A stretch of DNA of 64,000 bases from Zarea fungicola (taxonomy: Eukaryota; Ascomycota; Sordariomycetes; Hypocreales; Cordycipitaceae): NCBI GenBank assembly GCA_900169235.1, contig FWCC01000265.1, positions 124,001 to 188,000 on the forward strand, in the 5' to 3' direction. Every line of letters starts with the position of its first letter. The stretch's first letter is position 1. Below are positions 37,192 through 47,142 of the stretch, piece after piece. Below the pieces are notes generated by a model. The model searched no databases. It saw only the letters and a list, made by a program, of their open reading frames with translations, and had not been told where the DNA came from. The position numbers and the translations under genes are program-made.

Positions 37192-38241
37192 GGTGGCGGA
37201 TACAGCTGGCCACCATTAGGTGCGCCTCGACGCTTAAAGACAAGTTGATTGGAATCAGAGTTGGGGCTTTAATATCTCTGAATATGACGAGACGGAAAAG
37301 CAAAAATAATTGCAAAGGCGGGGAATGAGATATAAAAACTCAACAAGGCTCAGTTCTACCACTCACAGCTGTAGGGGGTAACGGGATTGATCAGTGACTC
37401 CGACATAGGCTAGTGAAATAAGAGAGGAGGGAGTATTTCTGCATTGTTTCTCGTTTCAGTGCCAAGTAACCCTGCATGCCTAACGAGGTTACTAATGCAC
37501 TCCCTTGCTCTAAGAAATCACAAGCAAGGGTGATACCCCGCCCCGAAGAGAAGACGTGTCCCAGCCTTGCTGCACTGCAGTTCTGCGAGGGATGCACATG
37601 GGACCAGAACCCGTCAGGCTCAGACTAGTTTTTAATTACAGTATTAGAGACATGGAGGCTGCCTATCGAGACCATGGGGTGTATCAAATCCTCCACAGGA
37701 AAACGCCCAATGGTACAATGTTCCCGCTCACCAAACCTTCGAGCACCTCCATGAGACGACGACAGGCGAGGTGCGGGAACGATTAATCCATTGTGGCGGC
37801 GGCGTTACGGGGGCGGAATCTATAAGATTACAAGTAATGCAACCCACACATTCGCCTTTCCACTTTTCGATGGATTCCCCTGTAATCAATACTGGAAAGC
37901 AGTTACTGGCTAGGCCCGTTGGGTTCGGCGTTATTATCCCCTCCCAGTTAGTTTAAATATGGGTAGGTCGCCAAGCTGAATAGTTGACTGCCTGTAAAAA
38001 GTGACGAAGTAAGCGTTGAGAACATGGCCAGGATCAATAGCCGCCACCCACCTGGCCACCGTAAATCCCGTGAGTCAAACATCTCTCATGAAAATCCGGG
38101 TTGGGGAACACATCTGATAAGCTAAAAACGGTGCGCTTCACTCAGAAGAGTTTATATTCTCCTTCCAGCTTCCCACCAGAGGGTCGTTACATTTGCTACC
38201 ACCCACAGCCAACCTTATGAACCCGCAGTTTGCTATTAATC
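37192..38241. promoter_or_regulatory. Divergent promoter region, copy A cassette
   Basis: The 1050 bases between the start codons of the copy A transporter (-) and DUF4246 gene (+) must contain both promoters. Small open frames here are not convincing. No clear palindromic operator shared with the copy B interval was found by eye. Confidence 0.45.
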
Positions 38242-40723
38242 ATGGCGAGCTGGGCATGGGGCACGACTGTAACATTCCGCCACGGTAGAGGTACTCTGCA
38301 TACTGTTGAGCGATTCTATTTGTTCTCATAATTAATATGCCCTGTGCAGTGGAAAGAAGAGAACTGAATAGTATTCGAGATTGCCCTACTTTCTTAGACA
38401 CAAAGAAGATAGCCGAACGCAACAACACAGGCGGACCCCATCATGTTCCGGGCATTAGCATTGGTACCAACTTTGAGCGTGAGGCATACGCCCAGTTTTC
38501 CCACGGCTTCGGGCTGTGGAAACAGGATCGTCTCAGTAATGCCGAGATCGAAATGACCAGAGTTATTAACGAAGTTACTGACAAAAAGAGCTGGCATATC
38601 GACATTGACGACTATTCCATCTGCTTGGCGTGGAAGAAGGACGCGGTCAGCAACAGTACCGGCATCATCAACGACGCTCTTTGGGAGTGGTGCACGTTTG
38701 AGCTCCGCAAGAAAGCCAAGGAGTTTAGTGGACTTGTCAAATCTGTTTTTGTCCTGGACGCGGCATCTCGAGTATGTAAATCTGATCGGCTGGCAGGGAC
38801 GGACTTTCTGACGAAGTTGACTCATAACACTCGGCGTATTACCGTGTCCCCTTGGCTATACCCGTTTCGATACGGCAAGTCGCCGGTCAGAACGGATGGT
38901 GTGTCCATTACTTTGGACAACATAACACAATGCATCGGGAGAGGAACGGTTCCGAGCAGCCCGTTTTGGTATGATGCTGATGATCCCTGCAATGGGAGGA
39001 AACAGTACTACTCGAATAAATGGCAGTGGGCTGCAACCGATGTTAAATTTACGGGAGTGTCAAACCAGGTGCGGATCGTGTCCCCAATCAATAACCTGCA
39101 CCCCTTCAAACACAAATTCATCTACACAGCAGTGGAGAGCTTGATATCCGACTCTGTCCCGATATGGAATCAAATATTGCTGTATAAAGCGCTTCCAAGG
39201 GGTATTTCAAGGGTTAAACCACAGCCCAATCGGTGTCTTGCTTGCTCCGAGGAAAAACCACACTCTTGTTCGTGCAAAATAGAGCTCCGTGAATACTCGG
39301 GCTGGGCAACTGGAAAAGATGACACAAAAGAATCAACGACACGAAAGCGATGGAATCCCATTGCAGCAATGGATGGATATTATGAGAGCTCAAACAGGCT
39401 ATACGACAACATTTCGTTGAGTAAAGCATTTCAAGATCGAGGATTTCAGGTCTATGTCGAGGTCTCCAAGGTTGAGATAGATTCAGACGGCTTTATATGC
39501 AAGGACGGTTCCCAGTAAGTTCATCGAAAAGAAGCAAACATTATCAAAATGAAACAAACTCGTGCTAAGTTTTCAGCCGTCTTGACTGGAACCTCAATGG
39601 GAATCGAAACGAGAGGATTGTGGCAACAACGCTGCTCTGTTTACAACGCCATAATGTCACTCCCCTTTCTGGCGGAATTTCATTTCGCAGTGAGATAAAG
39701 CGGGATTCGTGGGAAGAAGCCGGGATCAAATCATCATATCAAAGTTTGGACGATTTCGGAAGGGCCTCGACGTTGACTACGGCAGAAAATGACCTGCGAG
39801 ATGACATGACACCAACGTTTCAACAACTGGGCACGATCACTCTACCGCAAGGGCGGCTTGTCACTTTCCCCAATGCACTTCAGCATAAACTTGAAGCACC
39901 AGTTCTTCAAGATGGGTCTCGGCCTGGATACATTCAATTTCTTGAAATCCATCTTGTTGATCCGCACTACATCCTGTGCTCCACGCGACACACACCACCG
40001 CAGAGCCTGCAGCAGTGGTGGGAGTCATCCGGCATGCACTACATTTGCGAGAAGCGTAATATCCCACCCGAGGTCCGCCGGTACATTGTCGATCACACAA
40101 TTGGCACCGACAGATCGCTCAAGGGCAAACAACGATGGACAAAGCGCAGGCGATGCTGGCCTCGCGTCTCGGCGGCCGGCAAACCGCTACCGCCGCCGCC
40201 GCTCAGGCAGTCTATTGCGGACCGTATAAAGAGAAAAGCGCTGGACAAGCATGTGCGAGTAATGCAGGCAGTCAATGGTCCTAGATTTTCCGGGACCCCA
40301 AGTGCCGCGGACCTATGGTACCAGGCGATGGCTGGTCAGGGATCGGCAGTGGACAACGGCGATGCAAGCGACAACGCGCCGACATTTGGCTCTATTGTTG
40401 GCAGCGAAAGTCCACATGGGGGGGAGTACAATAGCGAAGATGAGATGAGTGAAGCTCTGGAAGAGGAATATGAAGAGAGTGAAGACGACGACAGTGAGAA
40501 CGAGTCAAGTGAGGAGGAGAGCGAGGGTGAAGCTGAGGTGGAAAACGACGAAGGTGACCCTGCTACCGAAGCTGAATCGGATGAAGAGCAAGAGTTTCAC
40601 GATGCAGTGTTTTACTACTTTGCTGGAGAGGGGGAGGAGCAGGAGATGCAGGAGGCACAGAATTTACAAGAGATGGGAGGAGTAGATCGCGAGGAGGACA
40701 TATTCTACGATGCACTCCTATAG
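38242..40723 (+). CDS. DUF4246 family protein, copy A
   Basis: Exons 38242–38290, 38350–39514 and 39577–40723 (introns 59 and 62 bases) encode 786 aa. The first exon encodes MASWAWGTTVTFRHGR and was found by comparison with copy B, whose first exon has the same length and phase; the ATG at 38337 lies inside the intron. DUF4246 landmarks in order: NFEREAYAQFSHGFGLW, VSPWLYPFRYGKSPV, WQWAATDVKF, SPINNLHPFKHKFIYTAVE, a Cys cluster CLACSEEKPHSCSC, WNLNGNRNERIVATTLL, FPNALQHKLEAPVL and LVDPHYILCSTRHTPPQ. The core looks like a 2-oxoglutarate dioxygenase-type barrel, but the expected WHxEG is WNLNG. The last about 130 residues are highly acidic and end with FHDAVFYYF...DIFYDA. Function unknown; it is divergent from the copy A transporter. 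Confidence 0.88.
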
Positions 40724-40873
40724 CTGGCTTGTATAGCGTAATATGCATGCCATTTGACTTGTCATACTTTCTACCATTAACCCCCCGCACTTGACAACTC
40801 ACCTAGCTACAGCAAAAAGATGGCAATTGTAAAATGATAACAAAAAGAAGGAAGAAAAACGAGGCCATCAAAT

Positions 40874-42292
40874 CTATGGCTTGTCGGTGAGCACCTTGTT
40901 AGCAAACCCAACGCGTTTCTTGTCCAAATCAAATGCCACAAACAGTGCCTTGAGCATCACGTCACCGAGCACCACCACGTCCATCCCCTCGGCGCTCTGC
41001 ATTCCACCCCAGCAGTACTCGCCGTTCAAGTCGGTCGGCCCGTAGTTGAGATAGTATCCGGGAATTGTCAATACGTGCTCTGTGCCGGGCAGCTTGAATA
41101 GAAGATCGGGGAGATGCTTGGCGTTTGCACACGGGAATGTGTATGCGCTGCCGAGCTCCATGCCTGGCCGCATCCCTGGGACATTGTACCAGTATCGGCT
41201 GGCCAGAGGACTGGGAAGGAACATGAGAGTCGTTCCAGTGTCAATGGTGGCTGAGAATTGGTGGTACCACCAAACCTGGCCAGGAACAACCCATGAAGTG
41301 AGGTCAAAAGTCACGTCCCAGTGCGGGCTTCTACTGGCCGAGTCGAGCCAAGTGATGTTGTCAGATGCCTTGGTCATATCAATGCGACCAAACTCAAACT
41401 GACCCGTCGCATTCTTTTTGAGGTCGACAGTGAAGACGGGGGACTCGAGAAGGGGCGTGAGCATGTCCATGAATGTGGGCATTGGTGGCTCGATGTTATT
41501 TCGTAGGCTCTTGGCGAGACCCATGATTCCACTCATTTGGACATCCGTCTCGAATCGCGCTGCCATTGTCTGGGCTGACTGCACAGTTGCATTTTCCACC
41601 GTACTGTTGCCAAACTGGATCGTATCTTGGTACACTATGCCGTACGCCGCAGTGCCATCCACTATAAAACGTTAGGACTCAGATATTGCTATGGTACCAT
41701 TTTCAAGCGTACAGTATTGAACATCCCAGCGAGACTCGTTGAGAAGGTTCGAGGTATGCGAATCCTTGGGGTGGTACTGAGGAGCCCATGGACCTTTCTT
41801 GTTGACATGATAGTTGGTATCCGATGATTGAACCCAGCTTTGAGGTAGTATTAGCAACCAGAAAATATGGAGAAATTGAATACGAGACTTACACATCAGA
41901 AGAACCAGTATCTAATGCCATCTTGACTATCTGCGGCGGGTTACCAATCTTAATATCGGCCAGATACAAGTCGTCGTTTCCTATTGGCGTAACATTGATC
42001 TGCCCATCTACGTACCGTTAGCATGTGTGATATGTTTTCCGTTGGCAATTTGATAAACTGTACCCGGATCTGCAAGAGAGAAAGGAAATCCATTCGACTG
42101 TGGGAGATTGACTCCCCATTTCTGCCTAGCAGCGGCCCATTCACGAACAAAGTCCCGCTTGCCCGCCTCACGGCGCCTAACATCAAGAGAGAAGCTCGTC
42201 GACACCGAGTCCTGCGAATCGCGAGCGGGAAGCACAGAGCCCAAAGTGAGCGTGACGACAAAGCCGAACAGAGAAGCAAGCTGCCACATCAT
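40874..42292 (-). CDS. Secreted pepsin-like aspartic protease (family A1)
   Basis: Four exons, 42292–42064, 42007–41893, 41837–41713 and 41661–40874 (introns 56, 55 and 51 bases) give 418 aa. A hydrophobic signal peptide (about 1–20) and a propeptide of about 55 residues precede the mature enzyme. The two catalytic aspartates are in MALDTGSSDVW (Asp109) and ATIDTGTTLMF (Asp297); a flap-like tyrosine lies in WDVQYLDGTAAYG. The third intron has two possible GT donors; the upstream one (51 bases) restores WDVQYLDGT, while the other would leave a 36-base intron. There is one clear C-terminal disulphide candidate pair. Such enzymes are extracellular or vacuolar acid proteases. It is convergent with the copy A DUF4246 gene, with 150 bases between stops. 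Its start has two adjacent ATGs; the first is used. Confidence 0.88.
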
Positions 42293-43351
42293 TATTGAAA
42301 CTTTTGTCCCGGAAACTATGACAAGGAGGTATGAAGGTCTTGCCGACAGCGAGGAAGCCGGGTTGAAAGGAAGGAAGAGAAGAGAAGAAGGAAGAGTGAG
42401 CCAGTTGAAATCGATAAAGAAATATTGTTGCCGTGACGAGAAATGTAAAAACCGTGTAGCGCAAGGACAGACCGAGTTTCTACGTGAGGCAGAAGATGGT
42501 CAAGGAATAAAGACGTGATGAATAGAAGCGGTGACGAGCGAGAAAAGCAGTAAGTAGACGAGGAGAGCCTGTGAAAAAGTGAGAATAAGGACAAAAAGAA
42601 GGATAAAACACGCTATTGAAGGCCATACAGTGTTAATTCGTGCCGGCTTAAATAAACGGGTAGGTACAAACGGATGTCACCTGGCAGCTGCCCACAGTCT
42701 CCGCCGGCTGTAAAAGTGAGCATCAGACGTGGTGATGATGATGCTACAGCAAAACAATACGTAGAGCACCGCCGATCTCGGCATACGCCAGATTTTGGAT
42801 ATATGCATCAGTACAAAGATACGTCTCAGTCGTCATCATAATAAAGATGTAGATGCTCCTTTGACATTAGCAAAGTCTTTTCTTGGGCAGAATTCTCTGG
42901 CCTCCTTGTATCAGATGCCCGACTCCATCTTTGCACAACGCAGCACAGCAACTCAATGTAAAACACGGCATAACATTAAGATGAACGGAGTAAGTCTCCA
43001 CACACAGTTAAGGATTCAGTTGCTCTATTCTTGTGATTTGTGCCAGCTCACCTACAAGTAGGCCTACATTGTGAAGCGTGATCCAGACTCTACTCATAGA
43101 GGCAGAGAAAGCGGTGGCATCAGCAAGGTCACATATACCTACAATTCCGTACTGATTCAATAGGCAAAGGATTAATTAGGAACTCAAAAGAGAAAGAAAA
43201 ATGTCATAAAATCTTTTTTTCTGGCCAGCCCTAATGCAGAATATTTGCGCCTTCTACTCTATAAAAAGCCAGTCCCAATTGGTACATATATACAGTTTGT
43301 TGAATGTGCAAAAGCAGCATTCCTTTTTTTAACCCTGTTGAAAAGAACCGT
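42293..43351. other. Intergenic upstream of protease gene
   Basis: About 1 kb between two minus-strand genes; holds the protease promoter and the 3' UTR of LHS1. Frames are short and show no domain. No gene supported. Confidence 0.55.
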
Positions 43352-46300
43352 TTATAGCTCATCATGCACATCTTCCTTCTTAGGCTCCTCCTTCTCCGTC
43401 TTCGTCTTCCCCTCGGCCTGCTTCTTCCTCTCTTCCTCAGCAGCCTGGTTTTTGCGGATATCCTCGATGATCCTCTCAAGCTCCTCCTCGTCAATGTCAC
43501 CACCAAACATATCTGCGTCAGGTCCACTGAACTTGACGGAGCCACCCTTCTTACCCTTGCCCTTGGCGGCGGGCTTCTTGGCCTTGGGCTTCTTGGTGTT
43601 GCTGTTGAAAGAGCGGATGCCCTTCATGGCCACCTCCATGCTCACCTTGCTCAGGTGATCCTGCTTGGCCAGAACATCGCTGCTCAGCAGCACAGGGTCC
43701 TCGGTGGGGCCAAGCGCAAACTGCTTGGCGGCCATCTCCTTGAGCCACACCTTGGTCTCCTCGTTGAGCTTCTCGACCTCGGTGAGGTCCTCGCGCTTGT
43801 ACAGTGGCGGCATGGCGGCCACGGGCAGTTCCGGCTCGGCCTCTTCTTCCTTGGTCTCGGCGGCAGGGGGGGCAGCGTCGTCGTCCTCCAGACCGTCAAA
43901 GTCTCCAGTAGTGGACGGGGACTGGGCGGGGGCAGATGAGGTGCTGGTCGGGCTGGAAGCGGCCGCGGCAGAAGAACTGGCGAGGTATTCCTCGTGATCG
44001 TCAATCTGCTTGTGGATGCCGGCGAGGAAGTTATCCGTCTGGTCCAGAACCTCCTGGAGCTTCTTAATAGCCTCGGGTCTGGCGGTCGACTCCTTGATAC
44101 GCTTCTGAATAGGATCAACGAGATCCTGCAGAGTCTTGAGCTTGGCCTTGAACTCGTCCTTGGTGGCGGCGGTGCCGTCCTCGTAGAGCCACTCGCCAGC
44201 CTCGCTGGACTTCTCGGCAAGAACAGCGCGCTCCGACTCGGTAGACCTGGCGACGAAGTCATCGTTGTCGAGCAAATCACGGATCTTGTAAGTAAAGGCC
44301 TCCAATTTGTTCAGGGCCTCCTCACGCTGGAACCTGGCTCTGTCCGAGGCGGCAAAGGCCTTGAGACGGTCCTTGGACTTGGTAAGCTCGTCCTTAGTAA
44401 GCTGGGGAACACCAGCCTTCTCGACTAGAATTTCAACAGGAATGTTGACAATCTCCGTCTTCTTGACATCCTCCTTGGGTTCCTCAGCGGCGTCGGTAGT
44501 CTTGGCGTCCTTGGCGTCGGCAGAAGCAGATCCAGTAGAAGACGAGGAGCTCTCAGAGGTCTTGGACGTCTTGGAAGACTTCTTGGATTTTGTAGACTTT
44601 GTAGATTTCTTGCTCGACTTGGACGACGAAGCATCCTCCTTGGCCTCGGCACCGTCCTCAGTCTCCTTCTTGCCAAATCCAAAGAGGTTCTTGACACCAT
44701 CCATGAGGGTCTCCTTGACCTCGGCCTCGCACTCAACGCCGGCCTTGGCGATGGTGATCTCGCCGTTGTCATTGCTCAGCTTGAGAGCAACCTTGAAGAC
44801 AATCTCAGAGGCGGCGCAAGAGGGATACTTTTCCTTGAGGGCGGCCACAGTAGCAGTCAGGTTCTTGGTAGCAAAGCTAGCAACCTCCTTGTCGTCGGCA
44901 CCAACCTGCTGGTAAAAGGTGGCTGCAAAGTCGTCGAGATCGGTAAATGTCATCTCCTTGGCGGCGCCGCCGACGGGCGAGACGGACGTCCAGAGGCGCT
45001 GGCGCTGCTCCTTGCCCTTGGCGTTGGTCCACTTGATGCCGGCGTTGTACATGGAACCCTCGGCGACGCGAATCTCCTTGACGCGGAAGCTGGGGGAAAG
45101 GTCAGCGGCGCGGAAACCAGCACCAAAAACGGCGGCCTCGTCAGAGTTGACGTTGGAGCGGAGCTTGTCGGCGGAACCGGCCACCTTTTCGAGAGCCCTT
45201 TGCACAAACGGGGTTCTGGTGGCACCGCCGTGCAGAATGATGGAGTCGAGGTCGCCGACATCGAGGCCAGCCATCTTGAGAGCGTCGGCTACGACGGCAG
45301 CCACACGCTGGGGGTACGCTTCGGCCATGGTTTCGAACTCAGCACGGGAAATCTTGAACTTGAAGTCGACATCCTCGTAGAGACCCTCAAAGCTGGCACC
45401 GGTGTCCTGGTTGGCGCTGAGGACGTGGCGAACGCGCTCGGCTTCTTTGACGAGTTTGGCCACGGCACGTCCGTGAGCGCGAACGCCCTCGGAGGTGGCC
45501 GAGACCTTCTGGGCGGGCTTGGACTCGACAAACTGCGAGATCATCTTGTCCATAATGAGGTAGTTCAGGGCATCGCCGCCGAGAGTACGGTCCCATCCGG
45601 AACCCAGTGACTGGACCTCCTGGACGGTCTTGTTGAACTTGCCAATATCCTTGACAGTGCGGCTCTGGAACCGGAGGATGGTGGCACTGGTAGAACCGGC
45701 ACCCATGTCAAAGACCATGTGGTATTCAGGCTTGGCGCCCTCGTTAATGTTGGGGAACTGGCGGCTGGTGGCGTAGTTTAGACCAACGGCCATGCCGTCG
45801 CTGATGAGACTGAGGACCTTCAGGTTGGCCATCTCGGCGGCGAGCTGAATGGCGCGGCGCTCCTCCGTAGTAAAGAAGGGAGGGACAGTCAGGACGACAG
45901 AGCGCACAGAGGAGCCGTCGCCGGCAAGGTCCTCGGCGTTCTTCTGGATACTCTGGAGCTCCATGGCGAGTAGCTCCTCGACCATGAAGGACTCCTCCTC
46001 GGGCGTGAGCGTGGTGGTCTTGAAGGACGAGGTACCACGGGTGGTGTGCTTCTGCAGCTGCAGAGCCGGGTGGCGCGCCGCATAGTCAGCGACAACTACA
46101 TCGCCGACGGGTAGGCCGAGGAGGGTCTTGAGGTTCGGGTAGACTTCGCCGGGAAATCGGGCGGAGAGGGCGATGGCGTCGGCGCCGTAGGCGCGTTCGG
46201 GGAATTGGCCCGCCTTGATGCCGCCGGGAGTGGGTTTAAAGGCAATTGCAGAGGTTTCTTTGCGTCGCGAGTCTTTGGTCAGGACAATGTCGAGGGGCAT

Positions 46301-46441
46301 GCCGGGTTTGACGAGGGCGGCCTTGATGTACTCGGTGCCGAGATCGACACCCAGAACAGCGGAGGCGGCCATGACATTAGCAGATAGGAGGAAGACGGCT
46401 CCGAGGAGCGTCATGAGTGATGATAGCCGTAACCGCGCCAT
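43352..46441 (-). CDS. LHS1: ER lumenal Hsp70-superfamily chaperone Lhs1 (GRP170 family)
   Basis: A single exon of 1029 codons. It begins with a signal peptide (about 1–25, ending ANVMAASA) followed directly by VLGVDLGTEYIKAALV, the Hsp70 phosphate-binding loop. The nucleotide-binding domain covers about 27–420 with VFDMGAGSTSATIL and ILHGGATRTPFVQ. A beta-sandwich, a long Lys/Ser/Thr-rich acidic insertion near 570–640, and an extended alpha-helical lid follow. The protein ends HDEL, the ER retrieval signal. Lhs1 acts as nucleotide exchange factor for Kar2/BiP during protein import and folding, induced by the unfolded-protein response. It lies between the two accessory cassettes and is probably an ancestral housekeeping gene there. 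Length, motifs and start all fit the family. Confidence 0.95.
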   Translation of the reverse strand: MARLRLSSLMTLLGAVFLLSANVMAASAVLGVDLGTEYIKAALVKPGMPLDIVLTKDSRRKETSAIAFKPTPGGIKAGQFPERAYGADAIALSARFPGEVYPNLKTLLGLPVGDVVVADYAARHPALQLQKHTTRGTSSFKTTTLTPEEESFMVEELLAMELQSIQKNAEDLAGDGSSVRSVVLTVPPFFTTEERRAIQLAAEMANLKVLSLISDGMAVGLNYATSRQFPNINEGAKPEYHMVFDMGAGSTSATILRFQSRTVKDIGKFNKTVQEVQSLGSGWDRTLGGDALNYLIMDKMISQFVESKPAQKVSATSEGVRAHGRAVAKLVKEAERVRHVLSANQDTGASFEGLYEDVDFKFKISRAEFETMAEAYPQRVAAVVADALKMAGLDVGDLDSIILHGGATRTPFVQRALEKVAGSADKLRSNVNSDEAAVFGAGFRAADLSPSFRVKEIRVAEGSMYNAGIKWTNAKGKEQRQRLWTSVSPVGGAAKEMTFTDLDDFAATFYQQVGADDKEVASFATKNLTATVAALKEKYPSCAASEIVFKVALKLSNDNGEITIAKAGVECEAEVKETLMDGVKNLFGFGKKETEDGAEAKEDASSSKSSKKSTKSTKSKKSSKTSKTSESSSSSTGSASADAKDAKTTDAAEEPKEDVKKTEIVNIPVEILVEKAGVPQLTKDELTKSKDRLKAFAASDRARFQREEALNKLEAFTYKIRDLLDNDDFVARSTESERAVLAEKSSEAGEWLYEDGTAATKDEFKAKLKTLQDLVDPIQKRIKESTARPEAIKKLQEVLDQTDNFLAGIHKQIDDHEEYLASSSAAAASSPTSTSSAPAQSPSTTGDFDGLEDDDAAPPAAETKEEEAEPELPVAAMPPLYKREDLTEVEKLNEETKVWLKEMAAKQFALGPTEDPVLLSSDVLAKQDHLSKVSMEVAMKGIRSFNSNTKKPKAKKPAAKGKGKKGGSVKFSGPDADMFGGDIDEEELERIIEDIRKNQAAEEERKKQAEGKTKTEKEEPKKEDVHDEL

Positions 46442-47142
46442 TGTGTCTATGTATGTTTTGTGGCGGTTTGTGGCTGTGAATGTCGCTGGCCAGAATGGCG
46501 GGACAGGCTTTCGAGGCTATCGTCGTTTGCTGGGCAATTAACCGGACAAGGACATTGAGGAATGAAGGTAAGAAGGGAAAGAGAAAACGGAATCAGATGA
46601 ATGAGAAGAAACCAACAGGCCGTGACAGTCTAGAAGACCTGGAACCCTCCCTGTAGAAGTGCGCAGGAGGTCCCTTTTGTCTTGCTTGATTCCTGTAATG
46701 GTTGATGTGGCCAAAGAAGCGTGTCCACTAGAAAGTCTGGTGGCTGCTCATGAATTTAGGTGAGTCAAGCTGCCAAAAGGACAACTTGCACAGTTTGAGT
46801 TGTGGAGCTAACTAACTACCAGGCTAGTGCCTGTGCTCTGCTTGCAACCTCAGCCGCCACAGGGATGGCCTCGCAATCGCGATTTCGCAGACTTTCTGGA
46901 GCGTATGCACGGAGCACACTCTATCGTAACTGCTTTAAACTCTAAGGGACTTTCTTTTCATGTAATACATTTATATATAATGAAAGATGAAAGAATAACT
47001 GCAGTTCTTGCTCAACGGCCGTGGGCAACAAACTCCTAAACAGAGGAAAAACAAATAAAAAATTGAGAACAAATTAAAACATAAATACATCATTTGCAAT
47101 CAAAGTGTGACACAAAAGAACAACCATGTCGACATGGAAAGA
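46442..47142. other. Intergenic, LHS1 promoter side
   Basis: About 700 bases between LHS1 and the 3' end of the copy B transporter, both minus strand. A 70-codon frame at 46827–47039 is not recognised. No gene supported. Confidence 0.55.

Noticed and set aside
38337..38349. ATG at 38337 as start of DUF4246 copy A
   Set aside because: Comparison with copy B shows this lies inside intron 1; the true first exon (38242–38290) is matched in length and sequence by copy B.
41662..41697. 36-base intron (donor GTACCA) in the protease gene
   Set aside because: Too short for this genome; the donor 15 bases upstream gives a 51-base intron and restores the family pattern WDVQYLDGT.
42001..42063. Apparent frameshift near the protease propeptide
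   Set aside because: Explained by a normal 56-base intron with a GCTAAC branch site and TAG acceptor, which restores the frame through ADPDGQINVT.
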